In this document: positions 1-10,900 of the stretch, piece after piece | Numbering within the stretch: the stretch's first letter is position 1 | Layout of the letters: the number at the start of each line of letters is the position of its first letter | The notes under the pieces: generated by a model | Seen by the model: the letters and a program-made list of their open reading frames with translations, nothing else | Told to the model about the DNA's origin: nothing | Database searches by the model: none | DNA from: Paulinella micropora | Taxonomy: Eukaryota; Cercozoa; Imbricatea; Euglyphida; Paulinellidae | Direction of reading: 5' to 3' | Assembly (NCBI GenBank): GCA_019918135.1 | Contig: WBZZ01001696.1 | Location: forward strand, 177,001-241,000 | DNA: 64,000 nucleotides | Translations under genes and position numbers: made by a program

Positions 1-2
1 CG

Positions 3-2372
3 GACTATTCCTTTGCGCTCGAAAGCCTGACGGTACAACAGTACCTAGAAAATCTACAGGGTCTGCCGGACCAGGAGAGGCTCCTGAACGGCAAGTTCCT
101 GCCGCTGTACGCGGTCTTCAAGGTCTACACCTCGCATTTTCTGACAGGCCTGAGGATCCTGTTGTACCCCGGGCTGCTGACGACGCCGGTCGTGGAGGAA
201 CTCGCGAGGAACAGCGCGACGTTCCTGACCGAGCTGGCTGTCTGGCGGGCCCAGACGGGCAACGGCACGCTGGACGCCCTGAGATTGACGGTCGAGCTGA
301 AGGCCGAGAACCAGCACGGGCTCCCCGCGCACCCGTGGCTGATAGACCAGGAGCGCTTCGAACAAAAGGTGCTCCGCCTGAGCGAAAGGCCCGAGGGCGA
401 GCGCGAAATGGTGTACCGCCTCCGGGAGCTCTGCCGGGAGGGCTACGCGGCCCTCCGGGGACAGCGCGACGACAGCGAATTCAGGCAGGCGGCGGCCCAG
501 GTGTTGGGCTACAGGCTTCCCGTACAGTTTACGGCCGCGCTAGCTAGCGGGACCTATGCTGCGCTCAAGGACGGCCCGCGGTGGAGGGAGTGGGTTCTGC
601 CGGAAGCCTATGCCTCGCAGGCCGGCACGTTCCGGCAGAAGGGGGGGCGGCCCGGCAGTGCCTGGCGCGACCTCGGGCCCTTCCTGGGTAACTCGGCCGC
701 CGAGCAGGGCCGCGCCAGGTCGTTGATGTACGAGGCCTGGAATCCAGACATGCGGGGCAGACAGCTGAGCTGGTTGCTGGAATTTCATGCGCGCTTGAAA
801 ACGATCGATATAGTCACGCGGTACTTCCAGGCCTCGCTGGGCATTGAGTACACTCAGTCGGAGCTAGCTAGTGTTTGGATCGCTTCCTGCCACCACGTGC
901 TGCAGACCCGCACGCTCGCTGAGCTGAGCTACGAGGCCAGCGCGTCGTCGGGCCTGCCGAGCCACTACGTGCCCCAGTGGAGCAGGCTTGTGCAGCTGAT
1001 CGACGAGGAGGTCCGGCGCAGGCTCCCCACGGCGCCGCCCTGGGAGGTGCTGTCGGAGAGCTATTTCTGGGCGCTGGCCACGAGGCCCACGAATCTGCAC
1101 CAGCGGGCGCGCGACCTGCTGGCCTATGAACTGGAGGACCTAGACGAGAAGTCCTACGCGGGGGTGGCCGGGCGTGCCCGGGGGCGGGACGGCCGCTACG
1201 TAGGCGTGACCGTGGAAGCCGAGCCGTGGTGGTTGCGCGGCCTGGTAGTCCTGATCGGGCTGCACTTTACGCCCGGCGTCTCTACGATCAGAGAGCTGCT
1301 AAGCCTGCTAGAGTACCAGCAGGTGCTGGCGAGAGAACGCGCCATAGTCGACATTCGGGGGGATCTGGACAACCAGCGGGCGGCTGACATCTCCGCCCGC
1401 CAAGCGGACGGGAGGACCTGGGTTGACCGTGTGGCCGACCTGATTATCTTGTCCTGCACCAGGAGGGATTGGCGGGACGGGCGCGCGAGGGTAGGTATGG
1501 ATGTTAGGGACTGGTATGAATATGGCAGGAGCCGGGCCCTCGGGGAACCCACCGAGGACGAAATAATTGCAGAACGGGCCGCTCTCACGTACTATTCGCA
1601 GGTCCAGGAACAATTCGTGCGGTTCTTTATCGACGCCGAAACCGTGGCGGCGACCGTGGACGTCACGGCGCTGGAGCACAGCCGGGACCTGGGTCGTTTT
1701 CTGAGTGACGTGCGGTTGGTGTTAGGGGACGTGCTCATCGTCGACGGGGTGGACTCCGAGGACAGAACGAGGTTCCTGTACTACTACTTTCCGCAAAGAG
1801 AGCGCCCGCCCGAAGGCGGCTGGCTCGAGCTTCCACCGTCGTACTACGGCCCGAACTGGCCCCAGACGTATTACGGCCCGGGCTGGCGCCGGCCCCCGCC
1901 GACGTTGGACTGGTTGACCCCCCCCCGAGACCCGCGCGAGGTCAACTCCCTGTACGACATTGCCTGGAGTGACGGCCAACACCTGGACGGCAAGAATCAT
2001 GGGGCTGGGGGCCTGGCAACAGCCCTAGAGCGCGCGGCCGCCGGCCGGCTAGAAACAGCGCTGCCGACAACCGCGCTGCTGCCCAAAGGGGCAGAAGAAG
2101 AGGCAGTGATACGCGTGGGCGGGCTGGAGGTACGGTCGTGCGTGGTCCTGTTCTCGCCCCACACCTTGTACGAACCCGGGCCCGACCTCGATCCGCGGCA
2201 GGTGCTGCGGCTGCAGTCACGGGATGATTGGCTTACTTACGAAAAGCTCCGGCGCGGGTGCAGCCCGCGGGAGCTCCCGGGGTCGGGACGGCAGTGGTTG
2301 TGGCCGCTGCTTGGGCGCTACGGACCCAAGGGGCCGCCGCAGCGCTACGAACCAAAGGATTCGTGGGCCTAG
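3..2372 (+). CDS. Unrecognised large protein, 5' end outside window
   Basis: The frame is open from the first complete codon at base 3, with no ATG near the left edge, so the N-terminus lies outside the window. About 790 residues are visible. I recognise no family. The protein is mostly soluble and helix-rich, with many Trp, Tyr and Arg residues. A short internal repeat built around the motif YYGP occurs near bases 1840-1890 and is followed by a proline-rich stretch. There is no membrane segment and no clear catalytic motif. GC-rich third positions and a long open frame support real coding. It is convergent with the AT-hook membrane protein gene, leaving an 81-base gap. Function unknown. Confidence 0.8.
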   Translation, partial: DYSFALESLTVQQYLENLQGLPDQERLLNGKFLPLYAVFKVYTSHFLTGLRILLYPGLLTTPVVEELARNSATFLTELAVWRAQTGNGTLDALRLTVELKAENQHGLPAHPWLIDQERFEQKVLRLSERPEGEREMVYRLRELCREGYAALRGQRDDSEFRQAAAQVLGYRLPVQFTAALASGTYAALKDGPRWREWVLPEAYASQAGTFRQKGGRPGSAWRDLGPFLGNSAAEQGRARSLMYEAWNPDMRGRQLSWLLEFHARLKTIDIVTRYFQASLGIEYTQSELASVWIASCHHVLQTRTLAELSYEASASSGLPSHYVPQWSRLVQLIDEEVRRRLPTAPPWEVLSESYFWALATRPTNLHQRARDLLAYELEDLDEKSYAGVAGRARGRDGRYVGVTVEAEPWWLRGLVVLIGLHFTPGVSTIRELLSLLEYQQVLARERAIVDIRGDLDNQRAADISARQADGRTWVDRVADLIILSCTRRDWRDGRARVGMDVRDWYEYGRSRALGEPTEDEIIAERAALTYYSQVQEQFVRFFIDAETVAATVDVTALEHSRDLGRFLSDVRLVLGDVLIVDGVDSEDRTRFLYYYFPQRERPPEGGWLELPPSYYGPNWPQTYYGPGWRRPPPTLDWLTPPRDPREVNSLYDIAWSDGQHLDGKNHGAGGLATALERAAAGRLETALPTTALLPKGAEEEAVIRVGGLEVRSCVVLFSPHTLYEPGPDLDPRQVLRLQSRDDWLTYEKLRRGCSPRELPGSGRQWLWPLLGRYGPKGPPQRYEPKDSWA

Positions 2373-2453
2373 CGCGTGTGCACACAAAAAGTCTGAGTGC
2401 TTCTCTCTCTGTAGTTAAAATTACCGTCAAAAAAAAGACCTGGTTTTTTTTAA

Positions 2454-4178
2454 TCAGAGCACCACGCCCGCACGCAATTGCTCTAGCCATTGTTGTGCGG
2501 TCGGGGTTAAATGTTTGTAGGGCACCTTTAGCACGAGCTCTAGATAACAGATCCAGTCGGCCGGCGTGCGCAGGCACAGCGCCAAATGTTGGGACGGCGC
2601 CTGGCGCAGGGGCGGCCCGAAAGAAATAGTATAAGTCTCGATCGGCTGCACGGTCTCTACCAGCTCCTTGGCACTGGGCAGGACTGCCGTAATAGCTTCC
2701 GTTGCAACAGACGCTAGAGCCCGTGGTCCAGAATTGTTGAGAGCCCCCGACATGGAACGCGTCGTCCTGCGTCCGTTGTCACCAGGTGGTATCCGCCCCA
2801 CTGAATTAAGTGGTACCTTCTTATCCGACTTCCTTGGTCTTCCCGGCCCCCTTTTCCGCTCTACCTGCGGGGGGCTGATCTCTGGCGGTGGTACCGCGGC
2901 CGGCCGCGGTACCTTCTTATCCAACTTCCTTGGTCTCCCCCTTTTCCGCTTGAACAGCAGGGCTAACTGCGGAGGCCAGGCCTCTGGCGGTCGTGGTACT
3001 GCGGCCGGCCGCGGTACCAATGCCAGTTGCTCCTGTGGCGCTTCGGCCGGTCGCGGTACCAGCGCCAGTTGATCCTGTGGCGCTTCTGGCTGCCGCCCCG
3101 CTGGTAGCTGGTACAATCTACCTGGCTGATATTCTACCGGTAGGTTTTTGGGTGCCCTTCTACAGCTGTGGCGGATGTACATAAACAACCCCAAAATACT
3201 GAATAGGCCAACCGGCACAATCCGGGCGAGCCAGGTTTTTTTCTGTTCCCATTCACGTGCTTTCCTGGCAGCAAGTTGTTGTGGGAAGGACTCATCGGGT
3301 CTAACCGGTCCAGGCGTGGTGGCCCCCCCGGTCTGTTCGGGCGCGGTAGTTGATGTGTCGCCATACAAGTCTTCTCTTCTCTCGTGCCGCCGGTACCTGG
3401 ACACGGCCCTCCGGACCGTGGCGCACAATTCGTCTTCCGTGCGTCTGTCGCTCTGTTCGAGGCAGGCTTCTAGCTTCTGCCAGAGTTTCCGGGCCACGGC
3501 CCGCTCTGGCCCTGCGCTATCCTCCAAGGTCTCTCGTAACCAGAGTAGGAGATTGTAGAGACCGTACTCGAGGTAGGCCCGCTCGAATTTCGTGGACAGC
3601 AGCCGCAGCACCGGGATCTCTGCCTGTAATTCGGACAGGCACAACTTCCCGGTACTGTTGCCGAGGAAGGGCAGAACCCTGCCCGAATTGTCTACCGGCT
3701 CTTGCAAGCACCAGTCCTCTAGTTCGTGGGGCCAGGCGTTAGGTCCGGCGGGCGGGCACGGCGGTGGCGGCCCGGTGCTGGTTGAATTGTCTACCGGCTC
3801 TTGCACGCACCAGTCCTCTAGTTCGTGGGGCCAGGCGTTAGGTTCGGCGGGCGGGCACGGCGGTGGCGACACTGGCTCGGTGTCGGTTGAATTGTACGAG
3901 GTTTCATTGAGCGAGTAACCCAGCACCGGTACGTGCCAGAAACCTCTGTACCCAGCTCCCAAGCACAGGGCCGCGACTGTGACCAGCCCGATCCCCTTGA
4001 GGCTCTGTCGTAAGAGCCGTGCAGTGTCCGGCCCGAAAGGTTGTAAATCAGTCTTCTGCAACAGTTCGTCATAGCGCAGCAAGAATTCTCGGAGCTTGGC
4101 GCAGTCCTGGGGTGGCACGGTCCGCAACAGCCGTTGGTACAACAAACGGGCCGTGACGGCTGTGGTAGTCATTAGCAT
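2454..4178 (-). CDS. Two-helix membrane protein with two AT-hook motifs
   Basis: 574 residues from the ATG at 4178. A first hydrophobic helix lies near residues 59-80 and a second near 318-340. The segment between them carries NxT/NxS sites and an imperfect tandem repeat with the core WPHELEDWC, encoded by a 100-bp DNA repeat, so it probably faces a lumen or the outside. The C-terminal third is rich in Pro, Arg and Lys. It has tandem copies of QLALVPRP and two AT-hook cores, RGRPRK near residue 415 and PGRPRK near 448, each flanked by basic residues. AT-hooks bind the minor groove of AT-rich DNA. I infer a protein that may tie DNA to a membrane (viral inner membrane or nuclear envelope). The family is not recognised; the topology is a reading of hydrophobicity only. 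Confidence 0.8.
   Translation of the reverse strand: MLMTTTAVTARLLYQRLLRTVPPQDCAKLREFLLRYDELLQKTDLQPFGPDTARLLRQSLKGIGLVTVAALCLGAGYRGFWHVPVLGYSLNETSYNSTDTEPVSPPPCPPAEPNAWPHELEDWCVQEPVDNSTSTGPPPPCPPAGPNAWPHELEDWCLQEPVDNSGRVLPFLGNSTGKLCLSELQAEIPVLRLLSTKFERAYLEYGLYNLLLWLRETLEDSAGPERAVARKLWQKLEACLEQSDRRTEDELCATVRRAVSRYRRHERREDLYGDTSTTAPEQTGGATTPGPVRPDESFPQQLAARKAREWEQKKTWLARIVPVGLFSILGLFMYIRHSCRRAPKNLPVEYQPGRLYQLPAGRQPEAPQDQLALVPRPAEAPQEQLALVPRPAAVPRPPEAWPPQLALLFKRKRGRPRKLDKKVPRPAAVPPPEISPPQVERKRGPGRPRKSDKKVPLNSVGRIPPGDNGRRTTRSMSGALNNSGPRALASVATEAITAVLPSAKELVETVQPIETYTISFGPPLRQAPSQHLALCLRTPADWICYLELVLKVPYKHLTPTAQQWLEQLRAGVVL
3684..3895. repeat. 100-bp tandem repeat inside the AT-hook membrane protein gene
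   Basis: Two copies start at 3684 and 3784 and differ by a few bases; the start of a third is visible near 3888. Because 100 is not a multiple of three, small length differences near the unit ends keep the frame. The repeat encodes the luminal segments with the motif WPHELEDWC and an Asn-Ser-Thr glycosylation site. Confidence 0.8.
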
Positions 4179-4435
4179 AGCTCGCCCATTTTTCTTTGCT
4201 GTCTTGTCTTTTTTTTTTGTTTTTGGTTATAAAAAAAAAGGGTACCGGCGGCCGGCTTATCTTCTTGCCGAGGGGGAAGGAAAAAAAAGATTTTTTAAGA
4301 ACGGAGAGGGGAGGGCAATGGGGGGGGGGGAAAGGAAGCGAGAGAGAAAAAGGAGGAGCGGAACACGAGAGAAGCGTGACTTCTGGGTGGTTGCTGTCTG
4401 GCAAAAGATGTAAACTGTCAGCAAGGAGTAGCTGG

Positions 4436-5413
4436 ATGAGCGGCAAAGCAGAAGCCACCCAGGAACGGGTTAACGTGCGTAACCCCGTGGACCGAGGGCC
4501 CTTCTTTCACATTGCCACCCAAAGCCCGGGGCGGCAAGTCTGGTCTCTTAGCTATGACGTATCGGATGCTGAGTGGCCTGTCATTTTGTCTAATCACGGG
4601 TTCGTGGTTCTGACGGGACTCCTGAGTGCGGACGACCTTAAATACGCCAGGGCGCTCCACGCAGACTTGGCACGTCTGCCACCAGCAGACGTCCGTGACA
4701 CCTGGAAGAGCTCTGCTCTGGCGCAACACTGCCGCCAAAGAGTGGGGCCTGTCATTAGCGCGTGGTTTGATGAGAGCCCGCCCTCTATCAAGGCACAGCC
4801 GAGCGGGCTGCTGGTGGGCCCACCACCCTCGGCGGCTAGGAGCTGGCACCGCAAAAACGGGACAGAAGATACTTTCGAGGCCCTGCTTATGCTAGAACCC
4901 CCGCCTGACCATAAAGTGAGATTAGAAGTAGAGGTCTGGAACGGAGATAAAAAGCGTACGGTTGACAGATCTCCCGTGCAGACCCCCGCGGGCAGCCTGG
5001 TGCTCATGCACAAGGACCTCAGCCGGAGGTACGCGGGCTTCCGCGGAGAAAACCGGCAGCTCTGGGGCATGCTGTTGTCCGTCGAACTTCCGGCCGCGGC
5101 CAGGCCCCCGGCGCCGAAGACAGAGGCACGGGGGATAAGAGTTGCCTGGCCACCCAGCGACTACATGTTCATAGCGCAGCCCCGGGCGGAGTTGGCTGCA
5201 AACGAACCATTCCGACAAGAAGGCATGCCCACGGGCCCCGCGCCCGGCCCCGCGCCCGGGACACTCATTCCGGGACTACTGAAAAGGGAAGACCACGCTT
5301 GGTTAATGACGGACCAGTCGAAAAAAGCCGCACTAGACTCAACAAGCAAGAAAAGTTTTGCTGGACAGGGCGGGTATTGCAGAAGTTGTGGCCAGCCGAA
5401 ACATGATTATTAA
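4436..5413 (+). CDS. Paralogous-pair protein A with C-terminal CxxC tail
   Basis: 325 residues from the ATG at 4436; the frame is open upstream but has no better ATG. It is homologous to the minus-strand gene at 26998-28188. Both share an N-terminal block with W-x-LSYD, then GFVVLTGLL here and DMVILTGLM there, a central block ending in a short GSL-hydrophobic strand, the motif VAWPPS, and a C-terminal CxSCGxP. The start of the shared block and the later GSLVL strand resemble the double-stranded beta-helix of 2-oxoglutarate/Fe(II) oxygenases. The HxD and distal His iron ligands are not evident, so catalysis is doubtful. The tail CRSCGQP could be half of a zinc site. Function unknown. Confidence 0.85.
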   Translation: MSGKAEATQERVNVRNPVDRGPFFHIATQSPGRQVWSLSYDVSDAEWPVILSNHGFVVLTGLLSADDLKYARALHADLARLPPADVRDTWKSSALAQHCRQRVGPVISAWFDESPPSIKAQPSGLLVGPPPSAARSWHRKNGTEDTFEALLMLEPPPDHKVRLEVEVWNGDKKRTVDRSPVQTPAGSLVLMHKDLSRRYAGFRGENRQLWGMLLSVELPAAARPPAPKTEARGIRVAWPPSDYMFIAQPRAELAANEPFRQEGMPTGPAPGPAPGTLIPGLLKREDHAWLMTDQSKKAALDSTSKKSFAGQGGYCRSCGQPKHDY

Positions 5414-5494
5414 AGAGTTCTGCGCAACACAAAAGGGACACCGCGGTGCTCCTGCTATTTGTCACCAAATTCACCGTAAACCGAAATTCGAGAT

Positions 5495-6030
5495 TTCTTT
5501 TTTGGGTCATTTCGGCACTTTGCAGAATACCCCACAGAAATTCTTGGGGGAGATTATCGGGCGGGAGAGAAAAAGTCGATATATTAATCCCCTCCCGATA
5601 ATTTCCTCCCAGAAGATGTTTGCAGGGGATTTTTGCAAGTACCGGAAATCACCTTGCAGAAAAAATAACGTTCCGCGATTTGCGGCACGAGTACGAATGC
5701 CAATTTTTTGGCACTGGTGCACTTGTCGCCAAAATCACCGCAAACCGAAACGGCAGAATTCTTTATTGGAGTCATTTCGGCACTTGCAAAATTCCTAACA
5801 GAAGAATTCTGGGGGGAGATTATTGGGCGGGAAAGAAATACAAGCTTTTTTTCTCCTCCCGATAATCTCCCCCCAGAAGATGTTTGCAGGGAATTTTTGC
5901 AAGTACCGGAAATCACCTGTAAGAAAAAAAAATAGCGTTCCGCAAATTGCGGTAATGGCGCAAATCTTCCGGCAAAGAGCTGTGTCACCGTAACTCTTGG
6001 CACCTGTGCACTTGCCGCCAAATTCGCCAC
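5495..6030. repeat. Hairpin repeat cluster 1 (two units)
   Basis: Two diverged units of roughly 260 bp follow each other. Each holds an inverted repeat: left arm near 5541-5565 pairing with 5588-5613, and 5811-5832 pairing with 5853-5876. The stem core is GATTATCGGG/CCCGATAATC. Each unit then continues with a shared block near 5613-5690 and 5876-5945 (GATGTTTGCAGGG, CCGGAAATCACC). The motif TCATTTCGGCACTT occurs near 5507 and 5771; its reverse complement relates this cluster to those at 30 kb and 46 kb. No gene is supported here. The elements resemble non-autonomous MITE-like insertions, but target-site duplications were not established. Confidence 0.75.
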
Positions 6031-6090
6031 AATTTAAAACAAATTGCCACCAGGGTGTTTGGTAGCTGAAACAAGCGTCGGCGGGCGGGA

Positions 6091-6142
6091 GGGAGCACAA
6101 ATAGTGGAGAGGGGGAGGGAGCACAAATAGTGGAGAGGGGGA
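6091..6142. repeat. 26-bp tandem duplication
   Basis: The unit starting GGGAGCACAAATAGTGGAGA occurs at 6091 and again at 6117, exactly 26 bases later, followed by G-rich sequence. It is noncoding, upstream of the surface-protein block. Confidence 0.8.
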
Positions 6143-6377
6143 GGGGGGGAAAGAATGGAGAGGAAAGACATGCACCTTTTGCATGAGTACACAAAAATCC
6201 CCTCCCGCAAATGGGAGCCTACTTTTTTTTGTTGTGTTCTTTGATAGATTTTGCTTGAGAGCGTGCCAAGACTATTCTTTTTTTTTTGTTTAAAAAAACT
6301 TTTATTTCCGACCAGAATCTATCCACTACGAAACAAAAAGAAGTGCCCAAGTAAAATTACCAAGGGAAACAGTTTTG

Positions 6378-7361
6378 ATGCTGGCTTTCTTGTTCACCGT
6401 GCTGGCGTCGCGCGCTCTTGGCGGTTGTGCAGACACTCTGTGCATAGGGAACAGTACCGAGATCTGCCTGAACCCCCAACAGTCGGTCGCCAACTGTTCG
6501 GGCGGGTTCTGCGCTTGCCGCATCTCTGGCAGTGGCTCGTTCTCGTTTCCAGGCAACAACAGCTACTATGCTGGGTCACTCGCCCTGCTACTGCCGAACG
6601 GTCACGGCGTAGAAACGCGCGTGCACACTGCGCAGGGCTGCTACGCGTTGGTAGAAATGTATGTGCAACCCGCCGTCCCTCCCGCGGGGCCTTGGGGGGA
6701 CATAGAATACGACAAGCTGGCTCTGGGGGCACTGTGCGCCGATGCGCTAGACAACCCCACAGAAAATGTCTGGGCAGTTATCAACAATACTTATAGTAAC
6801 CAATACGACACAACAAACAGACATAACTATTTTATGTCATACGAGATACCCGCAGACTACAACGACGCTAGGGGTGATATCATACTGCGGCATCGATGGT
6901 CTCGCCCGTGTTCGAATTGGTCCAACGTCGATACATACCTCGTGATTGACTTTTTGAGGTATAACGCGTACGAAGGCGACTGTATGCAAATAGAAATAGG
7001 CACGCCGTTCAAGCTTGAAGTGTCTGCAGTTGCTGCGCCTGCTTGTAACTGCACTAGGGGCGCTTGCCCGCACTTCCCTGCCAATTACAGTAGTTCCCAA
7101 GCAAGTAACGGTTATTTGGTTTACAGTGGGTGCGCTAATGTACCGCCACCGACATCGAGTGCGCCACTGACATCGAGTGCACCACCGACAACGAGTGCGC
7201 GGCCCCGGGCTACAACAACGGTTGTGCTGCCTCCAGCAACACTCCTACCGACTTCGACTTACAATGGCTCCACTGTACCGGTAGAATCAGCCGCCGTCAA
7301 AATACAGGCGTGGTCTTTTACCGCGTTGACCTTGACTGCTGTGGCAATCCTTCTGTCCTAA
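6378..7361 (+). CDS. Mucin-like secreted or GPI-anchored surface glycoprotein
   Basis: 327 residues from the ATG at 6378. The N-terminus (LAFLFTVLASRALGG) is a signal peptide. The mature part has about a dozen cysteines and many NxS/NxT sites (for example NST, NCS, NNS, NYS, NGS), as expected for a disulphide-bonded extracellular domain. From about residue 255 follows a Ser/Thr/Pro-rich stalk with the repeated motif TSSAP. The protein ends in a short hydrophobic tail (FTALTLTAVAILLS) with nothing charged after it, typical of a GPI-attachment signal, though a tail anchor is possible. Its base composition is less GC-rich than the next two genes. It begins a run of three plus-strand surface-protein genes. 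Exact role (attachment or display) is inferred. Confidence 0.85.
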   Translation: MLAFLFTVLASRALGGCADTLCIGNSTEICLNPQQSVANCSGGFCACRISGSGSFSFPGNNSYYAGSLALLLPNGHGVETRVHTAQGCYALVEMYVQPAVPPAGPWGDIEYDKLALGALCADALDNPTENVWAVINNTYSNQYDTTNRHNYFMSYEIPADYNDARGDIILRHRWSRPCSNWSNVDTYLVIDFLRYNAYEGDCMQIEIGTPFKLEVSAVAAPACNCTRGACPHFPANYSSSQASNGYLVYSGCANVPPPTSSAPLTSSAPPTTSARPRATTTVVLPPATLLPTSTYNGSTVPVESAAVKIQAWSFTALTLTAVAILLS

Positions 7362-7935
7362 TCTTGCTTGTACGCCTTTCCTCTTTGTCTGCAAATGTCT
7401 TGAATGAACAGTGCTAGAAATGGAAAGAAAAAGCAGTTGCTTCAAAACCCTGCCAAAAAAACAAGGCATGCAGATCAGAGATAGAATGAGAGCGGCTAGG
7501 AGCAAGGGATAGGAAGCGCGACAAGGGGGGCGAGCCGAAGCGTCGAAATTTCGACGGAGACGAAGGGTCCGAGGGGGTAGGGGCGGGTAACGACAACAAG
7601 CAGTGCAACGACTTCCAACAATTCAAGAAAAAAAGTGCTCCAGCCCTAAAAAGAGAGCCCGCGTCACTCTTCCTTTTTCTAATCCTGTCCCGTTGTTTTC
7701 TCCTCTACCCCTCCCCCCAACGCGCGCGCGTGTAATTTAGTAGTTCTCTCCTGCGTTCCTCTTCCCCTCCCCTCTCCACACACCACCCCCTCCCCACAAT
7801 GAACCGCCAAAAAAGCAGTGGCCAGTTTAAAATCTAAATAAACAGCGTTGGCTACCAAAAAAAAAGAGTTTTGTATTAAGTCTGCCAGAAGCTTTTTGAA
7901 TTGAAAGAAAAAAGTAAAGAAATTTTAAGCTTTCA
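7362..7935. other. Intergenic region without supported gene
   Basis: 574 bases with C-rich tracts near 7700-7800 and an AATAAA at about 7837. A T-rich TTTTAA motif lies at 7923-7928, just before the ATG at 7936. I see no coding signal. Confidence 0.5.
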
Positions 7936-10900
7936 ATGTCGATTGCTGCTTGGGGATTATTGTCGTTGCTGGCAATCGTTCGAGGCGCGGTCGTGCGCAG
8001 CATCGTTTCGGACCTGGTGCAGCGCAACAACGACCAGACGCTCGACGACGCGCGGGTGGAACAGCTAGTCACGGTCGATTTCGACGCCTGCCAGCTACCC
8101 TTCAGCGACGCCACGGGCGACCGCGTGCGCCTGCTGCTCAATTTGACGGATGGCCGTTCGGTGCCTGTCTGGCTCAACTGTCGCGGTGTGTTCTACGAAA
8201 CGCCGATCGAGCCGATCGAGTTTCTGCCGCTGAGGCTGCGCTTGCACGAACATATGTCTTGCGAGGGCGACGTCGTCAACATGGCGCTGGCGCAGGTGGC
8301 ACGCACGCCCGTGCCACGGGCCAAGAGCGTCTACGAGTTGGTAGCAGCAAGCTTCTGGCGCAGCGGCCTCACCAACGGCACTAGTGCCGGGGCGCGCCGG
8401 CGCTTGTTGAAAAACTCCTGGGACCCGTTGTACGCGACTGTCCCCGGACCAGGCGCTGCCTCCCCGCTTGGAGGCGTGCTCGTCAACCCCGGCAGTCAGT
8501 GCACGCAGCCCCCGAGCGGCGGCTGTGACGATCGACACTACCACCCCGAGTTTATCCGACAGTACCGCCAGACGTACCTAGACGTCACGTACAACGACCT
8601 CCAGAAAAGAACCAGCGACGCCGAAGTAGGGCGCACTTTAGCGGCGAGCTGGAACCGCGACGGGAACTGGTCGTGGCAGAACGCGCTGGTAGAGTACAAC
8701 CGGTTGCGCCTGCTGTTCGAGCACGAACACGAGCTGGCCGCCAAGTGCCTGGTGCCCATGCTGTGCACGGGCGGGGACGTCCTGCCGGGGTACGCCGAGC
8801 CACAGGTACACCAGAAGCGCGCGCTCGAGCTGCACCACACGCAAGCGAGGCTGCGCCTGGCCACGGCGCCGTACAAGGTTTGGATCAACAACGGACAGAC
8901 ATACCAGAATTACAAGCTTTCTGATTATCAAGGACAGACATTTTCCGACGAACAGAAGCGCAAGATGGTGCTAGACGCCGACCTCGACAGGACCAATGAC
9001 ACGTACAAGCTGATGCAGGAGCAGGACCGCATGCGGCAGCTGGTGGCGTTCCAGCCCATTGACGGGCGCGCGGCGTGCTCGGCCGTGCAGGCCCGCTTCT
9101 GGGAAGAATCGCGCCGCCAAGGTGTCGTGCCGGCCCACGTGCTGAACCTGACGGGCGTCAGCTTCATTGGTGACTCGAACGCGCCGGCCGACCCGCCGCC
9201 ATCCGCTGCTCTGAGGTCAGTTACCAGCGCGCGCGACATGTACCGCTGGCTGCAGGCGATGCGCCTGGCGCCGACGCCGCCGGCTTACCCGAATGTCTAT
9301 CAGGACCAAGACTACACGATTTTCGGCGCCAAGCAAAACCTGCCGCGCTCGCAGGCGGGCTACCCCACGCAGTGGCAGTGGGACCCGCCCTGCCGCGAGG
9401 TCAACGCCGCGTACAACGCCACACACGAATCAGTGACGTGCCGCGGCAGCGAGAGCAGCGCCCCGGGGCCCAATGCGCTGTACCCGCGCGTGTTCGCCAG
9501 CGACAACCGCTGCAAGTTCACTCCCAACATGACCGTCGACACACAGGAGGCGTACAGCTGCGTGCCCGCGCAGGTCTACGCGGCCGACGCTGCTGCTTAC
9601 TGGAGCAGCAGCGCGTGTGCGACCGTGGATGAGAAGACGCTGTACTGCGCGCTGGCCGCGGATGGCGGCGTCCCAACGTCTGCGGACGATGTCGCGGCCA
9701 AGTGCTTCGGCGGGTCGGCCGAGGCGTTCCGGCGGGCCCTGGTCGAGAGCTTGTGGGTGCTGCTGGACGACGAAGGCGGCGGCTTCGTGGAGCGGCAGTC
9801 CGGCGAACCCGAGCTAGACGTTTACAGGCGCTACTTTTGCAAGGAAGGGAGCCTGAAGACTTCGCAGTTCTGGTTCCGGTCGGCGGGCAACAGCAGTGAT
9901 GTCAACTGGCTGCGCAATGTCGAGTGCCCGTGCGCGGAGTCGACGAACGAGGGGCTCAAGGTGTGCCCCGTGAACCCCTGGGAGCGGCTGGCGGCGGATG
10001 GGCGGCTGCGCACGCACGGCCAGCTGCAGGCGTGCGTGCGCAACCGCGGGCGCAGCTACTGCTCGCCGCTGCTGGACTTCCGTTCGCTGCGCGCCGAGAC
10101 GTCCAACGGGCCCGCGACCGTCGAGGACAAGTGCAACAGCCCCTTTATGACCACGATGGGGGACACCACACACTACTCGGGCAGCCAGCTGTACGCGCTG
10201 CTGCTGTTCGCGCACGGCCAGATCCAGTCCATGGAGAAGGTCGGCTTCAACTGCAGCACAGCGCACCAGTGGTGCTCGCTGCCGTCTGCGGGCGAGTTCA
10301 GCACGGAGGCCAAAGAATTGTACGCCTGCTATGACGTGCACTCAATCTTTGCCGGCAAATGCGCAACAAAGGGGGGGGGCACGGCACCGCTGGGGGACCC
10401 GGATTGCAAGCAAGACTGCCTGCAAGACGGTAGCATCGACGATCGCCAATACCTGGTGCTCAGGACGTACGTCGACAAATGTTTTGGCAAGGCGACGACC
10501 GAGAGCGCGACAACGGCGGGCGCCGGGGCGTCGGCCCTAGCCGAGGTCAGGGCCGTGCCCAATGCGACGTGCACGCTGAAGGGCGGCGCGCCGAGCCCGC
10601 TGCCGTCGTTCAACCGCCTGCTGCTGACCAAGGAGACGTACGACTTCCGCACCGGCGGCACGTTAGTTTCCAACACCGGCGTGGGCTGCACTTTCAAGTG
10701 CGCGGACAAGACGGGTTACACGTTCGAGCCCAGGTGCAAACCGAATTTTGTCACGTCGCAGACGTCGCAGACGCTGCGCCTGACGGTCGCGAAGGCGGCG
10801 CTCGATGTGGCTGCGAACGCCGCGGCGCTAGAAAACTTCGTGGCAGAGCTGACGGGCCAGAAGGCCGGCAACAACAACCTGACGCAAATTGCACAAGAGC

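Noticed and set aside
4196-4435. N-terminal extension of the 4436 gene
   Set aside because: The extension codes Lys/Gly/Glu low complexity from A and G runs, and there is no conserved sequence before MSGKAEA.
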